Source of the DNA: Oscillospiraceae bacterium
GTDB taxonomy: Bacteria; Bacillota; Clostridia; Oscillospirales; CAG-272
Length of the DNA stretch: 64,000 nt
Reading direction: 5' to 3'
Assembly: GCA_015065215.1 (NCBI GenBank)
Contig: SVQT01000003.1
Coordinates: 1-64,000 of the forward strand
Made by a program: the position numbers and the translations under genes. Positions within the stretch are counted from its first letter, which is position 1, and the number at the start of each line of letters is the position of its first letter. This document shows positions 26,267 to 37,342 of the stretch, one piece after another. The notes below the pieces were generated by a model. That model saw nothing but the letters and a program-made list of their open reading frames with translations, had not been told where the DNA came from and searched no databases.

Positions 26267-28816
26267 ATGATCTATCAAGGTGATGCATTGCGCGAGATTT
26301 CATTTCCGCTTGGCGGTATCGGCAGTGGCTCGGTAGGGCTTGCCGGCAACGGCAGTCTGGTGGATTGGGAAATCTACAACAAGCCGAATAAGGGGAGCGT
26401 TAACGGCTACACCCATATCGCAATCCGTGCCAAGGTGGGGAACAAGATTTGTTGCAGAGTGCTACAGGGGGATCATATCAAGGATCTGACCGGCAGCTAT
26501 ACCGGCGCGCAAAAGGAGGTCTATGACGGCTTTGGCTTTGGTCCTGCCGCACGGACAATGGCAGGCTTTCCGCATTTTCGTCATTTGCGCTTTTGCGGAG
26601 AATTCCCAATAGCAGAGCTTTACTTTGAGGATCCGGATTTCCCATTGCCCGTCACGCTGACTGCCTTTAACCCTTTGATCCCGTTGGAAGCGGATAAATC
26701 CAGTCTTCCCGCTGCCTTTTTTGAGGTCAGCTTTCAAAACACCACAAAGGAGACGGTCGTGTTGGACACCGTCTTTTCCTTGCAAAACCCTTTTCCCCTG
26801 TCGCAAAACACCGTTTCAGTCAACGAGGGCGTGACTACGGTAACGCTGGCGCATGGCAATTGCGATCCCGGTGATGCGGCATACGGCGAACTGGCGCTTT
26901 CGGTAGAGAATGCGGATATGGTGCAGCCCTACTGGTATCGCGGCAGCTGGCAGGATGGCATCGTGACCTTCTGGAATGAGCTTTCCGGCGGCGGTGCGTT
27001 GCGGTCTCGCCAATACGAGGCCCCCTACAAGGGAGATCATTGCTCGCTGGGCAAGTCGCTTGTGTTGCAACCGGGTGAGCGGGGCAAGGTGCGCTTTTTG
27101 ATGAGCTGGTATTGCCCCAACAACCGTGTGCATTGGAACCCGCATCGGACTGCTTGGAATCAGCCGGGCGACGAAGAGCGCTTGCGCACTTGCTGGAAAA
27201 ATTATTACGCCGTGCTGTTTGATAGCGCATGCTCGGTGGGGCTCTACGGCCTGAAAAACTGGAAAACCCTTTATACGGGTACAGATTTGTACCGAAAAAC
27301 ACTATTTTCCTCCACTCTGGATCCTGCTGTGATAGACGCCGCCGCCTCGACCTTGTCGGTGCTAAAATCCTCCGCAATCTATCGCTTGGAAAACGGTGCC
27401 TTTTATGGATTTGAGGGTGTACACGAGCATGTTGGTTCCTGCGAGGGAACCTGCCAGCACGTATATAATTACGCTTATGCCCTGTGCTTCCTCTTCCCAA
27501 CGCTGGAGCGGTCGATTCGTGATCTGGAGTTTTGCCATAGCACGTGGGAGACGGGAGCTACCGAGTTTCGCCTTGCGCTCCCCTTGCGTGAGCCGCGCGA
27601 GCCAAAACGCTCCTGCCTGGACGGTCAGATGGGCTGCGTGATCAAAACCTACCGCGAGTGGAAGCTGTCAGGGGATGACGCCTGGCTCCGACGGGTATGG
27701 CCTACCGTAAAAAAGGTGCTGGAATACGCCTGGAGTGAGGAAAACAAGGATGCGTGGGATCGGGATAAGGACGGCGTGCTGGAGGGCAGACAGCATCACA
27801 CGCTGGACGTAGAACTGTACGGTCCTTCCTCTTGGCTGGAGGGCTTTTATCTGGCGGCGCTGAAGGCAGCCGCCGAAATGGCGACCTATCTTGGTGAGCG
27901 GGATAAGGCGGCGGAATATCTGGAAATCTTCGAAAAGGGAAAACGCTGGACGGCGGAAAATCTGTTCAACGGCAGCTATTTTGTGCAAAAGGTGGATGTG
28001 ACTGATCATACCCTGATTGAGCGATATGGCGGCGAACGGTATTGGAATAGCGAGTGCGGCGAGATCAAATATCAAATCGGAGAGGGCTGTGCTATCGACC
28101 AGCTTTTAGGGCAATGGCACGCCAATCTTTGCGGGCTTGGCGATTTGTTTGACCGTGAGCAGCGTCGCGTAGCGTTGCGGAATCTGTTTGCGAATAATTA
28201 TAAATCCAGCATGCGGGGCTTTACCAACCCGTGGCGCAATTTCTGCGTCAATGATGAGGCGGGCACGGTGATATGCTCCTATCCGGAGGGTGCGAAAAAG
28301 CCCACGATCCCGATTACCTACTGCGAGGAGACGATGCACGGCTTTGAATATGCCTTTGCGGGTCTTTTGATCAGCGAGGGACTGGTGGAGGAGGGACTTA
28401 TGGCGGTACGCGCTGTCCGCAACCGCTATCAAGGCTATAACCGAAATCCTTGGAATGAGATCGAATGCGGTAGCAACTACGCGCGTAGCATGGCGAGTTT
28501 TGCTTTACTGCCGATCTTTTCCGGCTTTCGGTTTGATCTGCCCCGCGGCAGGATCGGCTTTGCGCCTGTGGTGGCAAAAGAGGACTTTGCTTGCCTTTGG
28601 AGCGTGGGTACCGCTTGGGGTCAGGTGCGGATCACCAAGGCGCAAACGCGCATTACCGTGTTGGGCGGCGAAATGACGCTTTGCGCATTGGAGCTGCCGT
28701 ATTTAAAGACAGTGAGCGTATTGCGCGTTGATGGCCGCGAAATTGCCTATAAGCACAAAGACGGTATCGTTTATTTTGAAAAAATGACAGTTGCCAAAGA
28801 GATTGAGCTTTTTTGA
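26267..28816 (+). CDS. GH116-like glucosylceramidase/beta-glucosidase family protein
   Basis: REISFPLGGIGSGSVGLAGNGSLVDWEI, DKDGVLEGRQHHTLDVELYGPSSWLEGFYLAALKA. Confidence 0.85.
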   Translation: MIYQGDALREISFPLGGIGSGSVGLAGNGSLVDWEIYNKPNKGSVNGYTHIAIRAKVGNKICCRVLQGDHIKDLTGSYTGAQKEVYDGFGFGPAARTMAGFPHFRHLRFCGEFPIAELYFEDPDFPLPVTLTAFNPLIPLEADKSSLPAAFFEVSFQNTTKETVVLDTVFSLQNPFPLSQNTVSVNEGVTTVTLAHGNCDPGDAAYGELALSVENADMVQPYWYRGSWQDGIVTFWNELSGGGALRSRQYEAPYKGDHCSLGKSLVLQPGERGKVRFLMSWYCPNNRVHWNPHRTAWNQPGDEERLRTCWKNYYAVLFDSACSVGLYGLKNWKTLYTGTDLYRKTLFSSTLDPAVIDAAASTLSVLKSSAIYRLENGAFYGFEGVHEHVGSCEGTCQHVYNYAYALCFLFPTLERSIRDLEFCHSTWETGATEFRLALPLREPREPKRSCLDGQMGCVIKTYREWKLSGDDAWLRRVWPTVKKVLEYAWSEENKDAWDRDKDGVLEGRQHHTLDVELYGPSSWLEGFYLAALKAAAEMATYLGERDKAAEYLEIFEKGKRWTAENLFNGSYFVQKVDVTDHTLIERYGGERYWNSECGEIKYQIGEGCAIDQLLGQWHANLCGLGDLFDREQRRVALRNLFANNYKSSMRGFTNPWRNFCVNDEAGTVICSYPEGAKKPTIPITYCEETMHGFEYAFAGLLISEGLVEEGLMAVRAVRNRYQGYNRNPWNEIECGSNYARSMASFALLPIFSGFRFDLPRGRIGFAPVVAKEDFACLWSVGTAWGQVRITKAQTRITVLGGEMTLCALELPYLKTVSVLRVDGREIAYKHKDGIVYFEKMTVAKEIELF

Positions 28817-28897
28817 AAAAGGTGCTTTGGGCGGAAGTTGTTTCAGCTGGCATTCGCGGCAAAAGTCCATTTTTGCCTGCGGTGCCGCAAAAGAAGC

Positions 28898-29401
28898 TCA
28901 GGAATAGGTGAGCCGTTGGTCCATTGCCTGTAGAAAGGCGACTTGCTCCTCGTTTTCGGTGGCAAGTGCTTCAAACAGCAGCTTACTTTCTTCACTTTGA
29001 ACGGTCGCTGCCAGTTGGCGCAAAGCGGCCGCGGTGCGTTCTTTTTCCTGTGCGTGATCCCGCAGAAGCCGTCTCGCAAGAATAGGGGCGTGTGAATCGG
29101 CATCCTCCTGTAAGCGGTAAGCAGGTATGCGAAGATGGACATAAGGCAGCGGTGAATGGCCAAGATCCCGCTGCCATCTGCCCAATTGCAGAATTTGTTT
29201 TTGGTCGCTTTGCATAGCCTGCGATAGCAATCGTGCTACCGCAGGCAAGTTTTTTTCTAGCAAGATCTGTCCTTGCCCGCCGCTGGCAACGGCGCTTATC
29301 TTGCTTGCGATGACGCGGCTGACCGCTTTGGCAATATCCGCTTTTTCGGATACCGTTTTGGGGGGAATGGGACTTTTTTGACGGTTGCTTGATGCTTTCA
29401 T
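28898..29401 (-). CDS. Hypothetical helical protein
   Basis: Single open frame between convergent neighbours. Confidence 0.5.
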   Translation of the reverse strand: MKASSNRQKSPIPPKTVSEKADIAKAVSRVIASKISAVASGGQGQILLEKNLPAVARLLSQAMQSDQKQILQLGRWQRDLGHSPLPYVHLRIPAYRLQEDADSHAPILARRLLRDHAQEKERTAAALRQLAATVQSEESKLLFEALATENEEQVAFLQAMDQRLTYS

Positions 29402-29567
29402 TGCTTGCCTCCCCGGTGTTTTTTACCAGTTTATGTATTATGTATAAAAATTGTGCAAGTCGCCAATTTTTCTGTTTTTTAAAAAGAACGATTGCGTATT
29501 TGCAAGAGATCGTGTATAATATTTTCAATAAGCTTAGCTTATTGTAGCAAATTAGGAGGACTACACA

Positions 29568-32500
29568 ATGCTTGAAATACGTAACGTCGCTAAGGTGTAT
29601 CGTTCCAAAACCGGTGAGGAAGTGCGGGCGCTGGATAATGTCAGCATGACCTTTCCGGAATCAGGAATGGTGTTTATCTTAGGTAAATCGGGTAGCGGTA
29701 AATCCACATTGCTCAATGTGATGGGCGGTCTGGATAGCTATGACGAAGGCGAATTTATCATCAAAGGCAAATCCTCGAAGGATTTTGTCGGCTCTGATTT
29801 TGATGCCTACCGTAACACCTTTATCGGTTTTATCTTCCAGGAATATAACGTCCTTGATGATTTTACCGTGGGTGCCAATATTGGCCTTGCGTTGGAGTTG
29901 CAAGGCAAAAAAGCCACCGATGAGGCGATCAATGAAATTTTGGCGCAGGTGGATCTGCTCAATTACGCCAAGCGTAAGCCCAACGAGCTTTCCGGCGGCC
30001 AAAAGCAACGTGTGGCGATTGCCAGAGCCCTGGTCAAAGAGCCGGAGATCATCATGGCAGACGAGCCGACCGGCGCTTTGGACTCCAACACCGGTAAGCA
30101 GATCTTTGACACGCTCAAGCAGCTTTCTAAAGAGAAGTTGGTGTTGATCGTTTCGCACGACCGTGATTTTGCTGAGCGCTATGCGGACCGCATCATCGAG
30201 ATGGCAGACGGTAAGGTCATCGAGGATGTGACCAAGCATGAGCATCAGTCGGAGCGTGTGTCCGACGGTGTGCACCGTATTAATGATCACATTTTGCGGA
30301 TCGAGAAGGGCTATCGGCTGACCCCTACGGATCTGGAAATGATCAACGAGTATCTGGCCAAAAATGAGCATGACGTCTTGCTTTCCGGCGACGGCCATGT
30401 CAATGAGGAGCTACGCTCCGCGGCAGGCATTTCCAAGGACGGCGCCACCACCGTATTTGAGGGCACCAACCCTGAAAAGGACATCAAGGCCAAGAAGTAC
30501 GAGAAGGACGAGACCAAGTTCATCCGCTCCCGTTTGCCGATGAAGAATGCCGTAAAGATGGGCGCTTCGGGTCTGAAGCACAAGAAGTTCCGCCTCTTTA
30601 TGACCGTTCTTTTGTCCTTCCTCGCCTTTGCGATGTTCGGCCTTTCCAGCAGCCTTGCTGCCTACGAGAAGATCAGCGCCGCCACCGATTCCATCATCGA
30701 CTCCGAGATCCGCAGTGCGGCACTGACCCTGGGCGTGCGCCGTACCACCACCTGGGATGACGGGGATACCCACACCTCGTACGACGGTCACGGCTTGAAC
30801 GCAGACGACATCGCCTGGCTCAAGGAGCAGACCGGCCTTGCGTTCGTTCCGGTATTTACGGGCAAATCCTACAATGACAAGTGGAGCAGCGACAACGGCT
30901 TTGACGTAACCGAAATGCTTCTTGATTATTCAAGCAACACGGTCTACAACGGTAAGCTCGCGGGCTTTGTTGATGTCAATTCGATCACGCTGCCCACCGA
31001 GTACGACCTTGTGGGCAGGATCCCCACGAAGGCGGGCGAGATCGCCATTACCGAGTTCATGTACCGTCAATTCAAGCAATATGGCTTTAGCGGTGACGAC
31101 ACGGTACAGGCAGGTCAGCTGACCATGAACAATGACGGCTCCGCGAACGATATCATCGGCAAGACCTTTACGATCAACAAGATCGGCTACCAACATCTCG
31201 GCGAAGGAAACGCTTTCCGGTTTGAGATCGTTGGTGTCATTGATACGAAATTCAACTACGACCGTTATACAAATCTGATGCCTGTGGATCCGACCACCCA
31301 GCAGCATCAGCAGCAGGCGGGTGTGCAGCAGGATGCTTCACTTATCGACATCTTCCTGCAAAACGAGATCAAGTACGAGCGCGATTATGGCTTCCATGCC
31401 CTCGGCTTCGTCATGCAGGACGATATTGACGACATGACCGCTTATATGGCCAATAACAACTATGATGGCGGAAACCAAGAGTTTGGCCAACATATGAGCG
31501 GCAATGACGGCTATCTGAGATTTTATATTTACCAGCCCGCGGAGGGAATTAACGATCCCGAAAAAATCGCCTCTGTCGATCGTGTTGGAAAGAGCGACGC
31601 GCTGAGCCGTCTGGATCACGTGCTGTGGCTCGGTGAAACGAAGGATGCGCTTTCCGAAAACGAGATCCTGCTTCCCGTCAACATGCTGACGCAGCTTTTG
31701 CGATCCAGGGAATTTGCCGTGGATTACACCGATTTTGACGCGGCGATGCTATCCCACCCCAAGATCGATGCTTCCGCCTACAACACCCAAACCACCAATC
31801 GTATTTGGTCGGCGCAGCAAGCATACAACGGCACCAATGAGGAATTTTACGCCGACCTCGGCGTGCAAAACGCACTGCTTGCGCTTTACGGCATTGCCCG
31901 CCCCGCTAATATGAGCGCGGAGGGCGCAAAATATCTGGGTGAGCGGCTCTCCTATTCCTCTGTTTCTTATGAAGATGTTTTGAATACCATAGGCGCTATG
32001 CAGATCGCCAACGTGGTGGTGGAAAACAATTATCACGCGGCGGATGCGTACAGCCAGAGCTTTGTGAAGCGGTATCTTAGCAACTATTCGATGAGCAATC
32101 AGGAATGGGCCGACATGTCCAGTGACAGTGAGCGCCTGGAGCGTCTTGTCAGCGCGTTCCGTTATTGGGAGGTCCGCAATGAGCCGGATCGTTTTGGCAC
32201 CACGGGCGTATGGCTTTATGAAGCTTCGCTGACCGCTTATTTCAATCTGACCGGTCAAAGCATGCAGGACGTAGCGGCCCTTCTCGACGGCTATGTTTAT
32301 CAGCTGGATGAGATCAAGCACAGCTTGGGTGAGGATGAGAGCGAAAAGATTGCTGATTTCGAGAACATGAAGGCCGTTGGCTTCTATATCCTTGAGAAAA
32401 ATGACTATGGTGACATGGTGATCAGCACCACGGTTTATGACAGATATAAACAGTGGTACGATGAAAACTCCAAGGAAGCGATGTTGGATAGCAACGTTCC

Positions 32501-33062
32501 CACCTACACTGAGGATAGAGCAAAGCACACCCCGGGCATCTGGGCGTTTGCCGTGGCTCCCATTTCCGCCGACAATCACGATGCCATTCAAAGGCTGGTG
32601 GAGCTCTCCTATGCCGAGACCGAGGATAACAAGCCCGATCTGCTCTTTGAGATGCAAAATGCCGTTATGTATACCCTCGGTAACTTCAACGATATGATCG
32701 AGGTGCTGGCGCAGGTGTTTATCTGGGTGGGCCTTGGCCTTGCGGTGTTCTCGGCCTTCCTGCTGATGAACTTCATCTCTACCTCTATTTCCTACAAGAA
32801 GCGCGAGATCGGTATCCTGCGCGCGGTGGGCGCCCGTTCCTCCGACGTGTTTAAGATCTTCTTTAGCGAGGCCTTTGTGATCGCTCTGATCAACTTTGTG
32901 CTGGCGGTGGCAGCATCCCTGACCACGGTTATAATTCTCAACAACTATATGAGAAACTCCGGTATCAATATCACGCTGCTTCGCTTTGGCGCCGGCCAGG
33001 TACTGCTGATGCTGGGTATCAGTATTCTGGTGGCTGCTTTCCAGCTTCCTGCCGGTATATAA
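29568..33062 (+). CDS. ABC transporter, fused ATPase and FtsX/MacB-type permease (C-terminus apparently frameshifted)
   Basis: [53 protein letters not shown] and permease region [39 protein letters not shown]. Confidence 0.92.
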   Translation: MLEIRNVAKVYRSKTGEEVRALDNVSMTFPESGMVFILGKSGSGKSTLLNVMGGLDSYDEGEFIIKGKSSKDFVGSDFDAYRNTFIGFIFQEYNVLDDFTVGANIGLALELQGKKATDEAINEILAQVDLLNYAKRKPNELSGGQKQRVAIARALVKEPEIIMADEPTGALDSNTGKQIFDTLKQLSKEKLVLIVSHDRDFAERYADRIIEMADGKVIEDVTKHEHQSERVSDGVHRINDHILRIEKGYRLTPTDLEMINEYLAKNEHDVLLSGDGHVNEELRSAAGISKDGATTVFEGTNPEKDIKAKKYEKDETKFIRSRLPMKNAVKMGASGLKHKKFRLFMTVLLSFLAFAMFGLSSSLAAYEKISAATDSIIDSEIRSAALTLGVRRTTTWDDGDTHTSYDGHGLNADDIAWLKEQTGLAFVPVFTGKSYNDKWSSDNGFDVTEMLLDYSSNTVYNGKLAGFVDVNSITLPTEYDLVGRIPTKAGEIAITEFMYRQFKQYGFSGDDTVQAGQLTMNNDGSANDIIGKTFTINKIGYQHLGEGNAFRFEIVGVIDTKFNYDRYTNLMPVDPTTQQHQQQAGVQQDASLIDIFLQNEIKYERDYGFHALGFVMQDDIDDMTAYMANNNYDGGNQEFGQHMSGNDGYLRFYIYQPAEGINDPEKIASVDRVGKSDALSRLDHVLWLGETKDALSENEILLPVNMLTQLLRSREFAVDYTDFDAAMLSHPKIDASAYNTQTTNRIWSAQQAYNGTNEEFYADLGVQNALLALYGIARPANMSAEGAKYLGERLSYSSVSYEDVLNTIGAMQIANVVVENNYHAADAYSQSFVKRYLSNYSMSNQEWADMSSDSERLERLVSAFRYWEVRNEPDRFGTTGVWLYEASLTAYFNLTGQSMQDVAALLDGYVYQLDEIKHSLGEDESEKIADFENMKAVGFYILEKNDYGDMVISTTVYDRYKQWYDENSKEAMLDSNVPTYTEDRAKHTPGIWAFAVAPISADNHDAIQRLVELSYAETEDNKPDLLFEMQNAVMYTLGNFNDMIEVLAQVFIWVGLGLAVFSAFLLMNFISTSISYKKREIGILRAVGARSSDVFKIFFSEAFVIALINFVLAVAASLTTVIILNNYMRNSGINITLLRFGAGQVLLMLGISILVAAFQLPAGI

Positions 33063-33165
33063 GATCGCCAGGAAGAAGCCGGTTGACGCGATCAAGGATC
33101 GCTAAGCAAAAAGCAAGATGTCGTTCGCGTGATGCTCTGGGCGGAGCATTCACGTGAACGGCGGT

Positions 33166-33198
33166 GAAAAAAGGACGGGGAAGAACCCGTCCTTTTTT
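33166..33198 (+). terminator. Terminator
   Basis: aaaaaaggacggg gaagaa cccgtcctttttt. Confidence 0.85.
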
Positions 33199-33210
33199 CT
33201 TGATACGCTT

Positions 33211-33432
33211 CTATAATTTCTTTATTTTCTCAATACAGCTCGGACAAAGGCACGGATCGGAGCTGCTATCTATATTCGCATAGCATAGCTTACAGCAACT
33301 TGATGAACGGCGGACAATGACCTTGTCTCCATCAAGGCAAACCTCAAGGGCGGTTTTCTCGTTAAGATCAAGCGCGCGCCGAAACGTTGTTGGTATGACA
33401 ATTCTGCCAAGCCTATCAATATGAATGCTTTT
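33211..33432 (-). pseudogene. AbrB/SpoVT-like ORF without a usual start codon; C-terminal Cys cluster
   Basis: KSIHIDRLGRIVIPTTFRRALDLNEKTALEVCLDGDKVIVRRSSSCCKLCYANIDSSSDPCLCPSCIEKIKKL*; in-frame TGA two codons upstream; absent from ORF track. Confidence 0.6.
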
Positions 33433-33552
33433 CGTATATCACCTACACATCAGTAACGCAAACGTTATATCATGTATAGGTCTATTTGCCAACCCGCTTT
33501 CTTGAGTATAATGACCTTAATTGGTACATTATATAATGCGGAGGTGGTATAT

Positions 33553-33756
33553 ATGAGATTAAGAATACTGGATATTCTCAAAGAAAAGGGGAAGACGAAG
33601 TATTGGCTTTATATGCAGCTTGGTCTTAGTTATCAGAATTTTAACAGATTGGTGAACGGTGAGACAAGCGCGATAAAATTTGAAAATCTCAAGGCCTTAT
33701 GTGACATACTGGAGTGTACGCCGAATGACCTGTTTGCGGAATACTGCGGAAAATAA
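33553..33756 (+). CDS. XRE-family HTH (Cro/C1-type) regulator
   Basis: MRLRILDILKEKGKTKYWLYMQLGLSYQNFNRLVNGETSAIKFENLKALCDILECTPNDLF. Confidence 0.88.
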   Translation: MRLRILDILKEKGKTKYWLYMQLGLSYQNFNRLVNGETSAIKFENLKALCDILECTPNDLFAEYCGK

Positions 33757-33828
33757 CATAGCTTTTGCACTGGCAAAAGCTTTTATGAAAAGCAAAAAGA
33801 GCAGATTGTCTGCTCTTTTTGTTTATCT

Positions 33829-34494
33829 TTACTTGACTGCTTCACGCAGCGTTTGAATGTTCTCCTCAAAGCTGCCGGTGGAGGCGTAGATGCTGGATGT
33901 GCCTGCCACAAAGATGTTGGCGCCGGCCTCACGCATCTTCTTGGCATTTTCAAAGCTCACGTTGCCGTCGCATTCGATCTCCACGTTGCCGTAGCCGTTC
34001 TCGTCCAGATATTTACGCAAGCGGCGGATCTTATCCAGCGTGGTGGGCACCAGCTTTTGCCCCGCAAAGCCGGGGTTGACGGTCATCACCAGAATGGCGT
34101 CAAGATCGGGGAGCACCTCCTCGATCACAGAGAGGGGCGTGCCGGGATTCAGAGCAAGCATCGGCTTGCCCCCGCGGGCGCGGATCATCGAGAGAGCGCG
34201 ATGCAGATGAATGGAGGCTTCGTAATGGACCGAAACGTAATCACCCTCACCGAAGGGGATCCAGTCCAGCTTGTTTTCGGGGCGGGTGACCATCATATGC
34301 ACGTCCAGCGGGATCTTGGTGGCCGCCTTCAGCTTTTTGATAAAGTCAACGCCAAGGGTATAGTTGGGTACGAATTCGCCGTCCATGATGTCGATGTGCA
34401 GATATTCGATGCCGTTTTTCTCTAATTTGTTCAGCTCGTCTCCAAGGTGAAGAAAATCAGCACACATAAGAGAGGGGGAGATCAAGGATTTCAT
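33829..34494 (-). CDS. rpe: Ribulose-phosphate 3-epimerase
   Basis: ISPSLMCADFLHLGDEL, HIDIMDGEFVPNYTLG, DVHMMVTRPE, MTVNPGFAGQKLVP. Confidence 0.95.
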   Translation of the reverse strand: MKSLISPSLMCADFLHLGDELNKLEKNGIEYLHIDIMDGEFVPNYTLGVDFIKKLKAATKIPLDVHMMVTRPENKLDWIPFGEGDYVSVHYEASIHLHRALSMIRARGGKPMLALNPGTPLSVIEEVLPDLDAILVMTVNPGFAGQKLVPTTLDKIRRLRKYLDENGYGNVEIECDGNVSFENAKKMREAGANIFVAGTSSIYASTGSFEENIQTLREAVK

Positions 34495-34581
34495 AGCGGA
34501 TACTCCTTTGTTTTTTGATGCTTCTATTTTATCACAGGTATGGAAAAAGGTCAAGATTTGGGAAAAATTTTCCAATCTTCT

Positions 34582-34611
34582 GTATAAAAAAGGCTGATTG
34601 GGGGAATTCTT
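34582..34611 (+). promoter_or_regulatory. Candidate sigma-F promoter for spoIIR
   Basis: GTATA-N15-GGGAATTCTT; one mismatch to the published GywTA-N15-GgnrAnAnTw. Confidence 0.6.
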
Positions 34612-34640
34612 TTGTCAAACCGAAAAAAGGAGAGCAAAAG

Positions 34641-35246
34641 ATGAGAAAAGCACTTGGATTTTTGATGGCGGGCATTTTGCTGATTGCCGCCTTTATGATA
34701 TTGCCCATTCATGGCGAGGCGGAACTTTATGATAAGGTGATTCGGTTGCATGTGTTGGCCAATTCGGATAGCGAAGAGGATCAGGCATTAAAACTAACCG
34801 TGCGGGACGCGGTACTGAAAAAAACCGAAGGACTACTGCAAAACGCCGCCTCCAGAGAGCAAGCCGAGGAGATTGTGCGCACGGCGCTTCCTCAAATCGA
34901 AGAGACCGCCAAGTCGGCATTGGCGGCGGTAGGCGCCCCCAACGACGTGACCGTTACCTTGAGTTATGAAAAGTATCCCACAAGAGAGTACGAGCAGTTG
35001 GCTTTCCCGGCGGGGGAGTATCTTTCCCTGCGTGTGATGATCGGGGAAGCGGCAGGGAAAAACTGGTGGTGCGTATTGTTTCCGCCGCTTTGTATGACCG
35101 CCGCCACCGCAAGGCAGGATACCGAGGCGGTCTGCCTCTCGACGGGGATTACAGGCGAGCAATACCGTATGATTGCCGATACCGAAAACACCAAGTACAA
35201 GCTCCGCTTCAAGATTTTAGAGGTAGCGGAAGGATTGTTCCAATAA
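34641..35246 (+). CDS. spoIIR: Stage II sporulation protein R
   Basis: VIRLHVLANSDSEEDQALKLTVRDAVL, NWWCVLFPPLC. Confidence 0.93.
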   Translation: MRKALGFLMAGILLIAAFMILPIHGEAELYDKVIRLHVLANSDSEEDQALKLTVRDAVLKKTEGLLQNAASREQAEEIVRTALPQIEETAKSALAAVGAPNDVTVTLSYEKYPTREYEQLAFPAGEYLSLRVMIGEAAGKNWWCVLFPPLCMTAATARQDTEAVCLSTGITGEQYRMIADTENTKYKLRFKILEVAEGLFQ

Positions 35247-35276
35247 AAAAAGGCACATATGTGCCTTTTTTTATTG
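35247..35276. terminator. Terminator (convergent genes)
   Basis: aaaaaaggcacatatgtgccttttttt. Confidence 0.75.
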
Positions 35277-35279
35277 CGC

Positions 35280-37238
35280 TCATACACCGATGATCTCGTA
35301 AATTTCCAGTAACCGTTCTTCCGCGGCGGTTTTGCGGGCATCAAGCTCGGCGGCTCTGGTGTAGTCGGTTGCGGCAGAACCGAACAGCTCGGCATCCAAA
35401 GTTTCAATCTCTTTTTCCAAGTCAGCGGCCTCCTTGGTCAAGCGTTCGCGGCGTGCCTTCTCTTTTCGCGCTTCTGCCTCGATTGCCTTACGGGCCAGAT
35501 ATTGCGCCTTGTTATCGCTGATGGGTGCCGCGTTTTGCATACCGTTTTGGGGGATATTACTGTCAAAAGTGGCTTCGCGGCGTTGCTTGAAGTCCAGATA
35601 TTCACTGTATCCTTTTCCTACATGGGTAATGGGATAGTCCAGGGCGTCTCCCTCAAAGGCATGTCCCGGTTGCAAGGCGAATATACGGGTTGCCAATTTG
35701 TCGATAAAGTAGCGATCGTGAGAAACGGCCAGAACAGTGCCTTCAAAAGCGGCGAGAGCGGTTTCCAGCGCCTCGCGGGAGTCGATGTCCAGGTGGTTGG
35801 TCGGTTCGTCAAGCACCAGTAAATTCATTTTGGAAAGAATGAGCTTGGCAAGCGTCAGCCTGGCCCGCTCGCCGCCGGAAAGTACGCTAACGGTACGGAA
35901 AACATCCTCTCCGATAAAGCGGAAAAGCGCCAGCGTGCTACGGATCTCGGTCTCGGTCAGGTGGGGATATGCGTTCCAGAGCTCGTCTAATACCGTATTT
36001 TCCTCGGTTAAGTTCTGGTTCTCCTGGTCGTAATAGCCAATCTCCACATTATAGCCGGATTCTATACGGCCGGCCATGGGAGCGAGCTTACCCAAAATGA
36101 GCTTGAGCAGGGTGGACTTGCCGCACCCGTTGGGGCCGACGATGAACATACGTTCCTTTTTCAGTAGCAAAAATCCAATGTCCTCAAACAGCTTCTTTTG
36201 CCCGAACGCCATGGAAAGGTGCTTGATATGCAACACCTCGTTGCCGCTGTCGTGCGCCTTGCTGAAGGAAAGTCGGATCGACTTGGGCGCCTCTTTGGGG
36301 CGCTCTATTTTTTCCATTTTGGCCAGCAGCTTCAGGCGGGATTCGGCGGCAATGATATTCCGTTCACGGTTCCAGGCCCGTTGCTGGGCGATATAGGCCT
36401 CTTGCCTGGCAATTTCTTTTTGTTGGTTTTGATAGTGCTTCTCGGCGATCTCCTTGTCAATGCGTCGCTGCTCGATGGAGGCCGTATAGTTCCCGTTATA
36501 GAGCTTGGCTCTGCCGTATTCCAAGGCCAAAGTTTTGTTGGTTACACGGTCTAAAAAATAACGGTCATGAGAAATGACCAATACGCATTTGCGATATTGA
36601 GCCAGGAAGTTTTCTAAAAAGAGCATGGTGTCAATATCCAAATGGTTGGTTGGCTCGTCCAAAAGCAGGATGTCCGGCTCGCGGGAGAGCTGTCGGGCAA
36701 GCGCCAAGCGTGTGCGTTGTCCCCCGGACAGGGTGGACAGGGGGCGGCGCATGGCCTCTTCCTCAAATCCCATTTTGAGAAGGATGGCGGCGCATCTGCC
36801 GCGAAACTCCAAGCCGCCGTCTCTGATAAAGCGATTGTTTTTTTCGTCATAAGAGCGGAGCAAGGCAAGGTATGCGGGGCTGTCGTGATCTTGCGCCATT
36901 TGCATTTTTTCTTCGATGGCGTGTAGCTCGCGTTCGGCGGCGAGAATTTCAGGAAAGGCACCGTACATTTGCTCCAAAGCGTTGTCGCCAAGCGTTTCGT
37001 CGATCATGAAGGCACTATCCTGGGTCAGAATACCGATGCTTTTATCTTTGGAAATAAAAATCTGCCCCTCGTCGGCTTCCAGCTCACCGATAATGGCTTT
37101 AAAAAGGGTGGATTTTCCGCAACCGTTTACGCCGATCAGGCCCATCTTGTCATTTTCGGCAAGCGAGAAGGAGATGCGGTCCAATATTTTTCTCGTGCCA
37201 AAAGAAAGGCTGAGATCAGCCACGCTGAGTACCGTCAT
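35280..37238 (-). CDS. ABC-F family ATP-binding protein
   Basis: Two NBDs (GVNGCGKSTLFK, GPNGCGKSTLLK), LSGGQRTRLALAR and LSGGERARLTLAK, no TM. Confidence 0.93.
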   Translation of the reverse strand: MTVLSVADLSLSFGTRKILDRISFSLAENDKMGLIGVNGCGKSTLFKAIIGELEADEGQIFISKDKSIGILTQDSAFMIDETLGDNALEQMYGAFPEILAAERELHAIEEKMQMAQDHDSPAYLALLRSYDEKNNRFIRDGGLEFRGRCAAILLKMGFEEEAMRRPLSTLSGGQRTRLALARQLSREPDILLLDEPTNHLDIDTMLFLENFLAQYRKCVLVISHDRYFLDRVTNKTLALEYGRAKLYNGNYTASIEQRRIDKEIAEKHYQNQQKEIARQEAYIAQQRAWNRERNIIAAESRLKLLAKMEKIERPKEAPKSIRLSFSKAHDSGNEVLHIKHLSMAFGQKKLFEDIGFLLLKKERMFIVGPNGCGKSTLLKLILGKLAPMAGRIESGYNVEIGYYDQENQNLTEENTVLDELWNAYPHLTETEIRSTLALFRFIGEDVFRTVSVLSGGERARLTLAKLILSKMNLLVLDEPTNHLDIDSREALETALAAFEGTVLAVSHDRYFIDKLATRIFALQPGHAFEGDALDYPITHVGKGYSEYLDFKQRREATFDSNIPQNGMQNAAPISDNKAQYLARKAIEAEARKEKARRERLTKEAADLEKEIETLDAELFGSAATDYTRAAELDARKTAAEERLLEIYEIIGV

Positions 37239-37342
37239 TCTTCTCACCTCCGTCATGATTTTGGTGGTTGACGACAAAATCGCCATACTATGATATTATA
37301 ACGGCAAGAGCCCTGATTTGTCAAGGGAAGGAGGTGAGATAT

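Noticed and set aside
31749-33095. 448-aa minus-strand ORF
   Set aside because: Antisense of the ABC/FtsX gene, no SD or motifs.
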